A stretch of 33,068 nt of DNA from positions 1-33,068 of the forward strand of contig JADZCN010000050.1 in assembly GCA_020851565.1 (NCBI GenBank). The letters run 5' to 3'. Below the pieces are notes generated by a model, which did not search any database, was not told where the DNA came from, and saw only the letters and a program-made list of their open reading frames with translations. Shown piece by piece: positions 22,872 through 30,291 of the stretch. This DNA is from Acidobacteriota bacterium (GTDB lineage: Bacteria > Acidobacteriota > Vicinamibacteria > Vicinamibacterales > UBA2999). Made by a program: the position numbers and the translations under genes. How positions within the stretch are numbered: position 1 is the first letter of the stretch; each line of letters begins with the position of its first letter.

Positions 22872-24053
22872 CTACGATGCGGCCGGCCGAGGCGCCTCCG
22901 ATTGGTCCCGGCCCGAGGGCAGCGCCGCCGCCAGCCCCGCCGCCAGCAGCGGCACGGTCGAGAGGCCCACCAGCGCCGCATTGATGCCGAAGCGGTCCGC
23001 GGCCATCCCGATGAGCGGCACCGCGAGGCTGCCCATCCCCCAGGCGAAGCCCATCATCAGCGACGACACGGTCGCGGCCCCCGCCTTGGCCACGGCCTGG
23101 GCGAACGTCACGCTCACCGGCAGTGTGGACTGGAGCAGCAGGCCGCCGATGGCGAGCATCGCCGCGAAGCCCCAGGGCGGCAGCACGGGCGCCAGCGCAA
23201 GGAAGGGGACCGAGGCCACGAGCGTCGCGACCATCACGCGGCGCGGGCCGAAGCGATCGGCCAGCGGCCCGCCGAAGAACCCGCCAATCCCGCTCGTCAG
23301 CAGGTACAGGAAGACGGCCGCGCTGGCCTGGTCGATGGTGAGCCCGCGCCGTGTCAGGAGCGTCGGCGCGAAGGTCATGAACCCGTACGACGTGGCGGTC
23401 CGCAGCACGACGGTGAAATAGAGGAGGGCGAGGGGCACGGCGGCCGGTCGGAGCGAGGCCCAGCTCGACCGCTCGTGCGCCTCTGGCCGCTCCATCGGCG
23501 GCACCTGCCGCAGCGTCCACGACAGCGCCAGCAGGCCCGGCAGCATGATGATGGGCGACCACTGGAGGCCGAGCCGCGCGATGACGGGCACGAACACCAG
23601 CGGCGCGAGCGCGAAGCCGAGGGAGCCGCCCGAGATGTGCGCCGACATCGCGAGGCCCTTGCGATGATCCGCGAGCCGGTACACCAGCGCCGCCGCCGGC
23701 GGGTGGAACGCCGCGCCGCCGAACCCGCCGAACACGAGGATGGCACCCAGCATCAGCGGCGAGGTGGCCATTCCCACGAAGCTCAGCACCAGCACCGCGA
23801 GCAGGGGCCCGCCGAGGATCAGCGCCCGGGGCCTCCACCGATCGGCCAGCGCGCCGAACCCGAGCTGCGAGACCGAGTTCGCCATCTGGAAGGCCATCGC
23901 CAGCGTGCCCGCGGTGGCCAGCGACAGGTTCAGGTGGGGAATCAGCAGCGGCAGGAGCGGTGCGTACATGTTCGTGTACGCATCCACCACGAGGTGGGTC
24001 GAAGCCACCTTCCAGATCCGCGTGTCGAGCCCGAACCATCCGCGCACGCTCAC
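22872..24053 (-). CDS. MFS transporter (FsrA-like)
   Basis: A 393-residue protein with about 12 membrane segments. It matches the fosmidomycin-resistance-like MFS branch: THLVVDAYTNMYAPLLPLLIP at the start, GALADRWRPRALILGG as the first intracellular loop motif, FGGFGGAAFHPPAAALVYRL in helix 4 region, and GGPLADRFGPRRVMVAT in the equivalent loop of the second half. The likely job is proton-driven export of small molecules; specificity is unknown. The start GTG 24053 overlaps the murJ stop by 4 bases (GTGA), which implies translational coupling. The C-terminus is hydrophilic and short. Confidence 0.9.
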   Translation of the reverse strand: MSVRGWFGLDTRIWKVASTHLVVDAYTNMYAPLLPLLIPHLNLSLATAGTLAMAFQMANSVSQLGFGALADRWRPRALILGGPLLAVLVLSFVGMATSPLMLGAILVFGGFGGAAFHPPAAALVYRLADHRKGLAMSAHISGGSLGFALAPLVFVPVIARLGLQWSPIIMLPGLLALSWTLRQVPPMERPEAHERSSWASLRPAAVPLALLYFTVVLRTATSYGFMTFAPTLLTRRGLTIDQASAAVFLYLLTSGIGGFFGGPLADRFGPRRVMVATLVASVPFLALAPVLPPWGFAAMLAIGGLLLQSTLPVSVTFAQAVAKAGAATVSSLMMGFAWGMGSLAVPLIGMAADRFGINAALVGLSTVPLLAAGLAAALPSGRDQSEAPRPAAS

Positions 24054-25642
24054 GACGCCCGCCTCTTCAACCGTCGCAGCACGAGGTCCACGGCCTCACG
24101 GAACTCGGGAATCCGCAGCGCCGTGGCCGCCACCCCCAGTGCCGCGACCGCGAGACCGATCGCCAGCCCGAGTCGAAGGGCCTGGACGACGAGGGCGTCA
24201 CCCGGCAGGGCGTCGAGCAACACGCGGTCCGCGCCCCAGGCCACCGCCGCCATCACCAGCGACGCGGCGAGCACGCGCGCGAACGTCCCGGCGATGACGC
24301 CGCCCTCGATGCCCCGAAGCTCGCGGCGCAGCAGCAGCAGCTGGACCGCGCCGTTCAGCAGCGCCGTGATCGAGGTGCCCAGCGCCAGCCCGCGGTAGCC
24401 GAGCACCTCCACCAGCGCGAGGTTGAGCGCCACGTTCGCCACGACCGATCCGATGCTCACGCCCACCGGGATGCGGCTCTTGTCCAGTGCATAGAACGTC
24501 GGCGACACGATGCGCACCACCGAGTAGCCCAGCAGCCCGAGCGCGTAGAAGCGCAGCGCGGCGGCCGTGGCCGCGGTGTCGGCGGCCGTGAAGCTGCCAT
24601 GCTCGAAGATCACCCGGACGATGGGCTCGGCCAGCACGATGAGGCCGAGCGTGGCGGGCACGTTCAGCAGCATCATCAGCCCGATCGCGTGCGCGATGGT
24701 GGAGCGGACGCGGTCGAACGCCTGCTCGGCCACCATGCGCGAGACGGCGGGCGTGGACGCGGTCGCCACTGACACCCCGAAGAGCCCGATGGGCAGGTAC
24801 ATCAGCCGGAAGGCGTAATCGAGCCACGACACCGCGCCGGTCCCCTGGCCCGTGGCCAGCACGGTGTTCACGAAGACGTTGATCTGGGTCGCCGCCAGGC
24901 CGATCGTCCCCGGCCCCATCAGCAGCAGCACGCGGCGCAGCCCCTCGTCGTGCACGTCGATCACGGGGCGATAGCGGAAGCCCTCCCGCGCCAGCGGCGG
25001 CCACTGCATGGCCACCTGCGCAAGGCCGCCCACGAGCGTCGCCACCGCCACGATGATGATCGGTTCCACGCCCACCGCCGGGGCAACGGGCACCAGCGCC
25101 GCCACCAGGACGATGCCCGCCAGGTTGAAGGTGGCCGGCGACACGGCCGGGACGAAGAAGTGGCCAAGGGCGTTCAGCATGCCCATCAGCGCGGCCGCGA
25201 GGGCCACCAGCGTCAGGAACGGCAGGACGATGCGCGCCAGCAGGATGGTGAGGTCCAGCTTGCCGGGAACCGCGGCAAAGTCGGCCGCGAAGAAATGGAC
25301 GAGCGCCGGGGCCAGGAAGAACCCGCCGATGACCAGCACCCCGGTCACGACGATGAGGCCGTTCACCACCGAATTGCCGAGCCGCCAGGCGCGCTCGCGC
25401 CCGCCCTGGGTGAGATGGCTCGTGAAGGTGGGGACGAAGGCGGCGCTCATGGCGCCTTCCGCAAACAGGTCGCGCAGCAGGTTCGGGACGCGAAACGCCA
25501 CGCGAAAGGCGTCCATCGCGTCACCGGCGCCGAAGTAGTAGGCGAGGACCTGCTCGCGGACCAGCCCGAGGACACGGCTGGTCATGGTGGCTAGCCCGAT
25601 CACGCCCGCGGAACGGGCCAGTCGGGGCGCGGATTGGGGCAT
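24050..25642 (-). CDS. murJ: Lipid II flippase MurJ (MviN)
   Basis: A 530-residue protein of about 14 membrane segments from the MOP exporter superfamily. MviN/MurJ hallmarks are SAGVIGLATMTSRVLGLVREQVLAYYFG and DAFRVAFRVPNLLRDLFAEGAMSAAFVP (both shown split here), INVFVNTVLA, SWLDYAFRLMYLPIGLFGVSVATASTP and IFEHGSFTAADT. The conserved charged residues of the central cavity (Arg in RVPNLLR and SRVLGLVRE) are present. MurJ moves lipid II across the inner membrane for peptidoglycan synthesis. The start is ATG 25642. A minus-strand terminator and an unusual structured stretch separate it from yqeY upstream, so it probably has its own promoter. Confidence 0.95.
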   Translation of the reverse strand: MPQSAPRLARSAGVIGLATMTSRVLGLVREQVLAYYFGAGDAMDAFRVAFRVPNLLRDLFAEGAMSAAFVPTFTSHLTQGGRERAWRLGNSVVNGLIVVTGVLVIGGFFLAPALVHFFAADFAAVPGKLDLTILLARIVLPFLTLVALAAALMGMLNALGHFFVPAVSPATFNLAGIVLVAALVPVAPAVGVEPIIIVAVATLVGGLAQVAMQWPPLAREGFRYRPVIDVHDEGLRRVLLLMGPGTIGLAATQINVFVNTVLATGQGTGAVSWLDYAFRLMYLPIGLFGVSVATASTPAVSRMVAEQAFDRVRSTIAHAIGLMMLLNVPATLGLIVLAEPIVRVIFEHGSFTAADTAATAAALRFYALGLLGYSVVRIVSPTFYALDKSRIPVGVSIGSVVANVALNLALVEVLGYRGLALGTSITALLNGAVQLLLLRRELRGIEGGVIAGTFARVLAASLVMAAVAWGADRVLLDALPGDALVVQALRLGLAIGLAVAALGVAATALRIPEFREAVDLVLRRLKRRAS

Positions 25643-25668
25643 CGGGGCGCAAAAAGCGTAGCACGTAC

Positions 25669-25702
25669 AAAAAAATGAGGCCCCGGCCGGGCGGCGGGGG
25701 CC
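25669..25702 (-). terminator. Intrinsic terminator, minus strand
   Basis: On the minus strand a GC stem (GGCCCC/GGGGCC, 25697-25702 with 25679-25684) is followed after 3 bases by a run of seven T (25669-25675). It ends transcripts coming from yqeY before murJ. It is the only classic hairpin-plus-T-run I found in the window. Confidence 0.75.
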
Positions 25703-25794
25703 CCTAGGAGGATGGTGAGAGGCTGACTAGGCCTTTCACAATAGATAGACGGACAACCCTCCAAAATGGTTCTACCCGTCCGTCCCTGAGGATT
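25703..25794 (-). other. Possible structured non-coding RNA or 3' leader between yqeY and the terminator
   Basis: These 92 bases look less GC-rich than the surroundings. They contain a 7-base inverted repeat GACGGAC/GTCCGTC (25748-25754 with 25778-25784) enclosing AACC/GGTT, and a pair CTAG at 25704-25707 and 25727-25730. Directly downstream comes the intrinsic terminator. A processed or independent small RNA would fit, but I do not recognise a family. Confidence 0.25.
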
Positions 25795-26244
25795 TCAGCG
25801 GCTGAGGCGCGCCCGGACGGCCTCGTTCACCTTCTTGCCGTCGACCGTCTTGCCCGCCAGCGCGGCCATCACCACCTTCATCACCTTCCCCATGTCTTTC
25901 GGCCCCGCGGCGCCGGTCTCCGCCACCGCCTGCTCGACGATGGCCGCGATGTCTTCGGCCGAGGCGGCCGGCGGGAGCAGCGTCTCGAGCACCTCGATCT
26001 CGGCCTGCTCCTTCGCGGCGAGGTCGGGGCGGTTGCCGGCGGTGAACTGCTCGATGGAGTCGCGCCGCTGCTTCACCAGGGACGCCACCACCTGCAGCTC
26101 CTCGGCCTCGTCCAGGGCGCGACCCTTCTCGATGCTCTTGTTCGTCAGCGCCGTCTTCAGCATGCGGAACGTGCCCAGCTTCGTGGCCTCGCGCGCCTTC
26201 ATCGCCGCGGCAATGTCCGCGTTCAGTCGTTGTTCGAGTGACAT
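25795..26244 (-). CDS. yqeY: GatB/YqeY domain protein
   Basis: A 149-residue protein that is nearly all helical. It begins SLEQRLNADIAAAMKAREATKLGTFRMLK, as YqeY proteins do, and has IEVLETLLPPAASAEDI and a C-terminal GKVMKVVMAALAGKTVDGKKVNEAVRARLS, the tRNA-binding-like helical domain also found at the end of GatB. The role of stand-alone YqeY is not settled; an aminoacyl-tRNA amidotransferase-like accessory function is assumed. AGGAAGAAGG lies about 10 bases upstream of ATG 26244. It is 15 bases behind the GNAT gene and is the last gene of that unit, followed by a terminator. Confidence 0.92.
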   Translation of the reverse strand: MSLEQRLNADIAAAMKAREATKLGTFRMLKTALTNKSIEKGRALDEAEELQVVASLVKQRRDSIEQFTAGNRPDLAAKEQAEIEVLETLLPPAASAEDIAAIVEQAVAETGAAGPKDMGKVMKVVMAALAGKTVDGKKVNEAVRARLSR

Positions 26245-26259
26245 GTGTCAGCCTTCTTC

Positions 26260-27297
26260 CTAATGGTCGAGCGCTCCGTCGCCGAGCGTGAGATGCCAGT
26301 CCTTCCCCGACTCGTAGAAGTCCTTCGGCACGTCCACGCCGTTCACCTTCACGATGACGTCGATGCCCGACTTGACGACGAAGAAGTGGTTCCGGCGCAG
26401 CACGCGGCGGAAGGCCGCGTGCGTGGTGTAGCACCGGATCTTGTCCGAGTCCTCGAGCCGCGCCTCGCGGTCCACCCAGCGGATCAGCGTCGAGATGGCG
26501 TGCTCGTCGGAGGGGTGCGCCAGGAAGTCCACGATCTGCGTGACGCGCCCCTGCGGCTCCCGCAGGTGCCGGTAGATCACGTACCCGGCCACCGCATCAT
26601 CGCGCCGCAGCACCGCGGCGTGATAGCGCACGTGCGGCGGCTCGATGAACTTCCAGTTCAGGTACCGGGCGTCGCGCCGCACGGCCAGCCCCAGCGACGG
26701 TGCCACCGATTCCCACAGCCGATCGACGTCCGAGTCGAACCGACGCAGGGCCTGCATCTCCTCCTTGAGCGGCTGTGGGCGCGAGACGTACCGCACGACG
26801 GGCAGCGAGAGGGCCGAGACGAGACGGTTGGCCGTCACCGGCCACGTGGGCTGCCTGAGCGCGCGCCGGCTGATGGGCTTGACCAGGCAGGGCAGCACGA
26901 TGGCCCTGGGCCAGCGCAGCTCGTCCAGGCGCTGGCGCGTGGCATCGGAGAACCCCGCGCCCAGGGCGACGCCGGTGCCGCGATCCCAGGCCCGCAGCAG
27001 CGAGCCGCCGAGGCCCTGGCGCTGGCGCTCGCTCACGACCAGCGGCCCCGCGCTCCACGTGCCGGGCACCTCGTGGCCGCGCACCGTCACGCGGACGGGC
27101 GTGATCGGGCAGGCCGCGATGAGGGTCGGGCCTTCGCGGACGACCAGGTACGGCGGTTCGGTGCCGATGGCCGGGTTGCGCCGCGCCCAATCCCAGAGGA
27201 AGCGCAGCCGATCCACGGCTTCGTGGCCGAAAGTGCGTCGATAGAGCTGTTCGAGTCCGCGCCGATCGTCGGGGGAGTACGGTTCAATATCCGCCAT
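26260..27297 (-). CDS. GNAT family N-acetyltransferase, long form
   Basis: A 345-residue protein starting at ATG 27297 (MADIEPYSPDDRRGLEQLYRRTFG); an ATG at 27318 would add seven residues. Residues 1-120 are a GNAT domain with motif A intact: VVSERQRQGLGGSLLRAW. The C-terminal 200 residues form a second domain with LNWKFIEPPHVRYHAAVLRRDDAVAGYVIYR, which resembles a second GNAT half as in FemAB-like or sugar-modifying acetyltransferases. It lies between a glycan-synthesis operon and yqeY, so a role in modifying cell-surface glycan is possible but only a context inference. A CACGAAGG hairpin sits just before its start. Confidence 0.8.
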   Translation of the reverse strand: MADIEPYSPDDRRGLEQLYRRTFGHEAVDRLRFLWDWARRNPAIGTEPPYLVVREGPTLIAACPITPVRVTVRGHEVPGTWSAGPLVVSERQRQGLGGSLLRAWDRGTGVALGAGFSDATRQRLDELRWPRAIVLPCLVKPISRRALRQPTWPVTANRLVSALSLPVVRYVSRPQPLKEEMQALRRFDSDVDRLWESVAPSLGLAVRRDARYLNWKFIEPPHVRYHAAVLRRDDAVAGYVIYRHLREPQGRVTQIVDFLAHPSDEHAISTLIRWVDREARLEDSDKIRCYTTHAAFRRVLRRNHFFVVKSGIDVIVKVNGVDVPKDFYESGKDWHLTLGDGALDH

Positions 27298-27304
27298 GAA
27301 CAAC

Positions 27305-27331
27305 ACGAAGGCGCGCACGCGCGCCCTTCGT
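27305..27331 (-). repeat. CACGAAGG hairpin
   Basis: ACGAAGG at 27305-27311 pairs with CCTTCGT at 27325-27331 with a GC-rich inner stem. It begins 24 bases past the stop of the STN-domain gene and 8 bases before the GNAT start. It is the third CACGAAGG tract of the window. Confidence 0.6.
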
Positions 27332-27355
27332 CATTGTACGACGGCCCCGGGCGCG

Positions 27356-28192
27356 TCAGTTCCCGCCCGGCGGGCGTACCGGCTGGCCGGGCGCGGCAGG
27401 CTGCGTGACCACGCCTGGTGTGGGCGCACCGATGATGCCGAACCCACCGGTCGTGCCCGGCGCGGGTCCGGCGGGCGCCATGCCGGGAAACTGCAGGAAG
27501 GGCGTGGGCTGTTGCGGCGTCGGGTTCACGGTGACCGCCTGGCCCCCCTGGGCGGGCGCGCCGAACGGCCCGAACTGCACGACCGGCGGCTCGGCACCCG
27601 GCGCCACGGGCGTGCCGAACGGCGTAGGTTGTCCCGCCGCCTGGAACGGGTTCTGTCCCGGAGCCGGGAACGAGAAGGGCGGCTGGTTCACGCCGGGGTC
27701 CGGCTCTTCCGCGACCGCCTGCTGCTCCTCGGTGGGCGGCGGGGGGATGAACCCGCCGCGGACGCCTCGCTGCGTGCCGTTCAGCGCGTTGGCGTTGTTA
27801 CCGTTACCGTTCGCGCGCGTGCCGGCGCTTGCGCTCGCGGCCGCAGGGGCCGAGCTCGTCGGGAGCACCAGGATACGGTCGTAGGCCGACGCGCCGGTGG
27901 AGTCCGCGCGCCGTGGCGCGGCCATGTAGCCGGCCACGTTGCGGAGGATGATCTCGAGCGCCTGGGCTTCGGGGACGTTCTCGAGGCGGATAGTGACCGG
28001 GGCACCGGCCACCTTCTCACCGCCGACCACCCTGGTGCCCCCCAGCCGCGCCCACTCGGAGAGGATGGTGCGCACGGGCACGCCGGCAGCGTCCACGGTG
28101 ACCCGGCCGTCCTGGAACTGGAGGGTCAGTTGCTGGGCAGAGGCCGACGCGGAAAGCGCCAGCACGACTACGCCGACACAGATGGTCCGCAT
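27356..28192 (-). CDS. Secreted protein with an STN-like domain and Pro/Gly-rich tail
   Basis: A 278-residue product starting at ATG 28192 with GAGGTGAT just upstream. The signal peptide is MRTICVGVVVLALSASASA. Residues about 22-110 resemble the STN (secretin and TonB short N-terminal) domain: VTVDAAGVPVRTILSEWARLGG, then VTIRLENVPEAQALEIILRNVAGY. The rest (about 115-278) is low-complexity, rich in Pro, Gly, Ala, Gln and Asn, and probably disordered. STN domains sit in the periplasm in secretins, TonB-receptors and FecR-type systems; this protein has no further domain, so it may be a partner of such a system. It follows the SDR gene by 19 bases, with a possible promoter of its own. Confidence 0.75.
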   Translation of the reverse strand: MRTICVGVVVLALSASASAQQLTLQFQDGRVTVDAAGVPVRTILSEWARLGGTRVVGGEKVAGAPVTIRLENVPEAQALEIILRNVAGYMAAPRRADSTGASAYDRILVLPTSSAPAAASASAGTRANGNGNNANALNGTQRGVRGGFIPPPPTEEQQAVAEEPDPGVNQPPFSFPAPGQNPFQAAGQPTPFGTPVAPGAEPPVVQFGPFGAPAQGGQAVTVNPTPQQPTPFLQFPGMAPAGPAPGTTGGFGIIGAPTPGVVTQPAAPGQPVRPPGGN

Positions 28193-28210
28193 ATCACCTC
28201 TTACAGACGA

Positions 28211-28216
28211 ATTATA
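28211..28216 (-). promoter_or_regulatory. -10 hexamer at the end of the epimerase gene
   Basis: A perfect TATAAT on the minus strand includes the TAA stop codon of the upstream SDR gene. It would give a start near 28204 and a 12-base leader that holds GAGGTGAT before ATG 28192. The -35 match is poor. Confidence 0.4.
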
Positions 28217-29174
28217 CGCCCCGCTGGCTCTCGACCACCCGCCGGATGATCTCGTCCAGCCCGACCTCGGGCCGATAGCCGATGAGCGCCTCGATCTTGG
28301 TCAGATCGGGCACCCGGCGCGGCATGTCCTCGAAGCCGGCCTCGTAGGCCTGGTCGTACGGGATGGTGACGATCTCCGACGCGCTTCCGGTGAGCGCCTT
28401 CACGCGCTCGGCCAGGCCGCGGATGCTCACCTCTTCCACGTTGCCGATGTTGAACACCTCGCCGACGGCCCGCGGCTCGACCATGAGCTTCAGGAGCGCG
28501 CCGACGACGTCGCCGACGTAGGTGAAGCTGCGCGACTGCGTGCCGTCGCCGAACACCGTGATGGGCTCGCCGGCCAGCGCCTGGCGCACGAAGGTGGGCA
28601 CGACCATGCCGTACTGGCCGGTCTGCCGCGGGCCCACCGTGTTGAAGAAGCGCACGATGACCACCGGCAGCTTGCGCTCCTTCCAGTGCGCCAGCGCGAG
28701 GAACTCGTCCAGCGCCTTGCTGCAGGCGTAGGCCCACCGATGGCGCGTCGTCGCGCCGAGCACCAGGTCCGCCGTCTCCCTGAAGGGCACGTCCGCGCTC
28801 TTGCCGTACACCTCCGAGGTCGAGGCGATGAAGACCAGCTTCCTCTTCTTCGCCGCGTGGCGCAGGATCACCTCCGTGCCGTGCACGTTGGTCTCGATGG
28901 TGTGCACCGGCTCCTGGACGATGAGCTTCACGCCGACCGCGGCGGCGAAGTGGAAGACGACGGCCGCGCGGTCCACGAGCTCGGCCACCAGCGGCTCGTT
29001 GAAGACGCTGTCGATGGTGTAGTGGAAGCGGTCGTGTGCCTTGATGTGCGCGATGTTGTCGATGGAGCCGGTGGACAGGTCGTCGAGCACGAAGACTTCG
29101 TGGCCGTCGGCCAGCAGGGCCTCCGCCAGGTGCGAGCCGATGAAGCCGGCTCCGCCGGTAATGAGGATACGCAT
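28212..29174 (-). CDS. NAD-dependent sugar-nucleotide epimerase/dehydratase (extended SDR)
   Basis: A 320-residue extended SDR. The NAD-binding loop is TGGAGFIGS (residues 6-14) with DDLSTG after strand 2; TSEVYG and Y149-x-x-x-K153 (YACSK) form the catalytic set. FNTVGPRQTGQYGMVVP and FGDGTQSRSFTYVGDVV are typical substrate-side motifs of UDP-sugar epimerases and UDP-glucuronate decarboxylase-like enzymes. The exact reaction cannot be fixed: UDP-sugar 4-epimerase or decarboxylase are the main choices. It is transcribed after the DegT gene with 22 bases between them, filled by a repeat. Confidence 0.92.
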   Translation of the reverse strand: MRILITGGAGFIGSHLAEALLADGHEVFVLDDLSTGSIDNIAHIKAHDRFHYTIDSVFNEPLVAELVDRAAVVFHFAAAVGVKLIVQEPVHTIETNVHGTEVILRHAAKKRKLVFIASTSEVYGKSADVPFRETADLVLGATTRHRWAYACSKALDEFLALAHWKERKLPVVIVRFFNTVGPRQTGQYGMVVPTFVRQALAGEPITVFGDGTQSRSFTYVGDVVGALLKLMVEPRAVGEVFNIGNVEEVSIRGLAERVKALTGSASEIVTIPYDQAYEAGFEDMPRRVPDLTKIEALIGYRPEVGLDEIIRRVVESQRGV

Positions 29175-29214
29175 GGGTTCTCGGGTTCTCGGGTTCTCAG
29201 GTTCGGAGGTTCGC
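29175..29214 (+). repeat. GGGTTCTC tandem repeat spanning the end of the DegT gene
   Basis: Five 8-base units (three GGGTTCTC, then AGGTTCGG and AGGTTCGC) run from the base next to the epimerase start codon into the last six codons of the DegT gene, so the repeat supplies that gene's stop codon. The G-rich strand is the non-transcribed-sense (+) strand. Confidence 0.8.
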
Positions 29215-30291
29215 GGCCGTGATGACCTGGCCGACCTGCGCGTCGGTCAGGGCGGGATAGACCGGCAGCGAGAGCACCTCGCCGCAGATGCGATCCGCCA
29301 CGGGGCACTGGTGCGGGCCGGTGGCGGACAGGGCCGGCTGCCGGGGGATGGGCACCGGGTAGTGGATGAGCGTTTCGACGCCGTGCGCGGCCAGTTGCGC
29401 CTGCAGGGCGGCGCGGTGGCGCGCGATGACGGGGAACAGGTGGTAGACGTGGCCCCCGTCGAACTGCGGGAGCATCAGGATGTCAGGCGAGTCGATCCCC
29501 GCGCGGTAGGCCGCGGCAATCTGGCGGCGGCGGTCGGTCCACCCGCGCAGGTAGGGCAGCCGCGCGCGGAGGATGGCCGCCTGCATCTCGTCGAGCCGGC
29601 TGTTGGCGCCCGGCTCCTGGTGGTGATAGCGGGTGGTCTGACCGCCGTTCCTGAGGCGCTTGACGCGCGCCGCGAGCTCCCCGTCGCGCGTGACGACGGC
29701 GCCACCGTCGCCCAGCGCGCCGAGGTTCTTCGTCGGGTAGAAGCTGAAGGCGCCCGCGACGCCCATGGTGCCGACGGGCCGCCCCTCGCTGGTGGCCAGG
29801 TGGGCCTGCGCGGCGTCTTCCACCACCGCGAGGCGGTGGCGCGCGGCAATGGCCAGGATGGCCGTCATGTCCGCGGGCTGGCCGTACAGGTGCACGGGCA
29901 GCACGGCGCGCGTGCGCGAAGTAATGGCCGCCTCGAAGGCCGCCGGGTCCAGCGTGAGCCGCGCGGGATCGATGTCCGCGAAGACGGGACGGGCGCCGGC
30001 CATCATCACGGCCAGGGCCGAGTAGGCGGCGGAGAGCGGCGGCGTGATCACCTCGTCGCCGGGGCCGATGTCGAGCGCGCGGAGGACGAGCGTGATGGCG
30101 TCGGTGCCGGTGCCCACGCCCACGGCGTGCGGCGTTCCACAGGCGGCGGCGAACTCGGCCTCGAAGGCCTCCACCTCGGGGCCGAGCACGAACCAGCCCG
30201 AGTCGATGACACGGCGGATGGCGGCGTCGACGTCCGCGCGGTCCTCCCCCGGCGCGAGGGCGTTGAAGGGCACGCGCGTCGCTTCAGACAT
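29197..30291 (-). CDS. DegT/DnrJ/EryC1/StrS family sugar aminotransferase
   Basis: A 364-residue PLP enzyme. GVGTGTDAITLVLRAL is the N-terminal PLP phosphate region, VVEDAAQAHLA carries the PLP-ring Asp, and K188 in SFYPTKNLGALGDGG is the Schiff-base lysine. HVYHLFPV and PVPIPRQPAL are usual C-terminal motifs. Such enzymes aminate keto sugars bound to nucleotides, in routes to amino-sugar units of surface glycans. It overlaps the SDR upstream by 8 bases, so it is translated with it. A repeat at its very end supplies the last six codons, which may be why its C-terminus is short after VITAA. Confidence 0.93.
   Translation of the reverse strand: MSEATRVPFNALAPGEDRADVDAAIRRVIDSGWFVLGPEVEAFEAEFAAACGTPHAVGVGTGTDAITLVLRALDIGPGDEVITPPLSAAYSALAVMMAGARPVFADIDPARLTLDPAAFEAAITSRTRAVLPVHLYGQPADMTAILAIAARHRLAVVEDAAQAHLATSEGRPVGTMGVAGAFSFYPTKNLGALGDGGAVVTRDGELAARVKRLRNGGQTTRYHHQEPGANSRLDEMQAAILRARLPYLRGWTDRRRQIAAAYRAGIDSPDILMLPQFDGGHVYHLFPVIARHRAALQAQLAAHGVETLIHYPVPIPRQPALSATGPHQCPVADRICGEVLSLPVYPALTDAQVGQVITAANLRT

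Noticed and set aside
21814..24398. Frames of 700 or more residues on both strands around the rhomboid and MFS genes
   Set aside because: Shadow frames in GC-rich DNA; the rhomboid and MFS frames carry the conserved motifs.
25748..25784. tRNA-like T-arm (GGTTCTACCC)
   Set aside because: No acceptor stem, D-arm or anticodon arm can be built around it.
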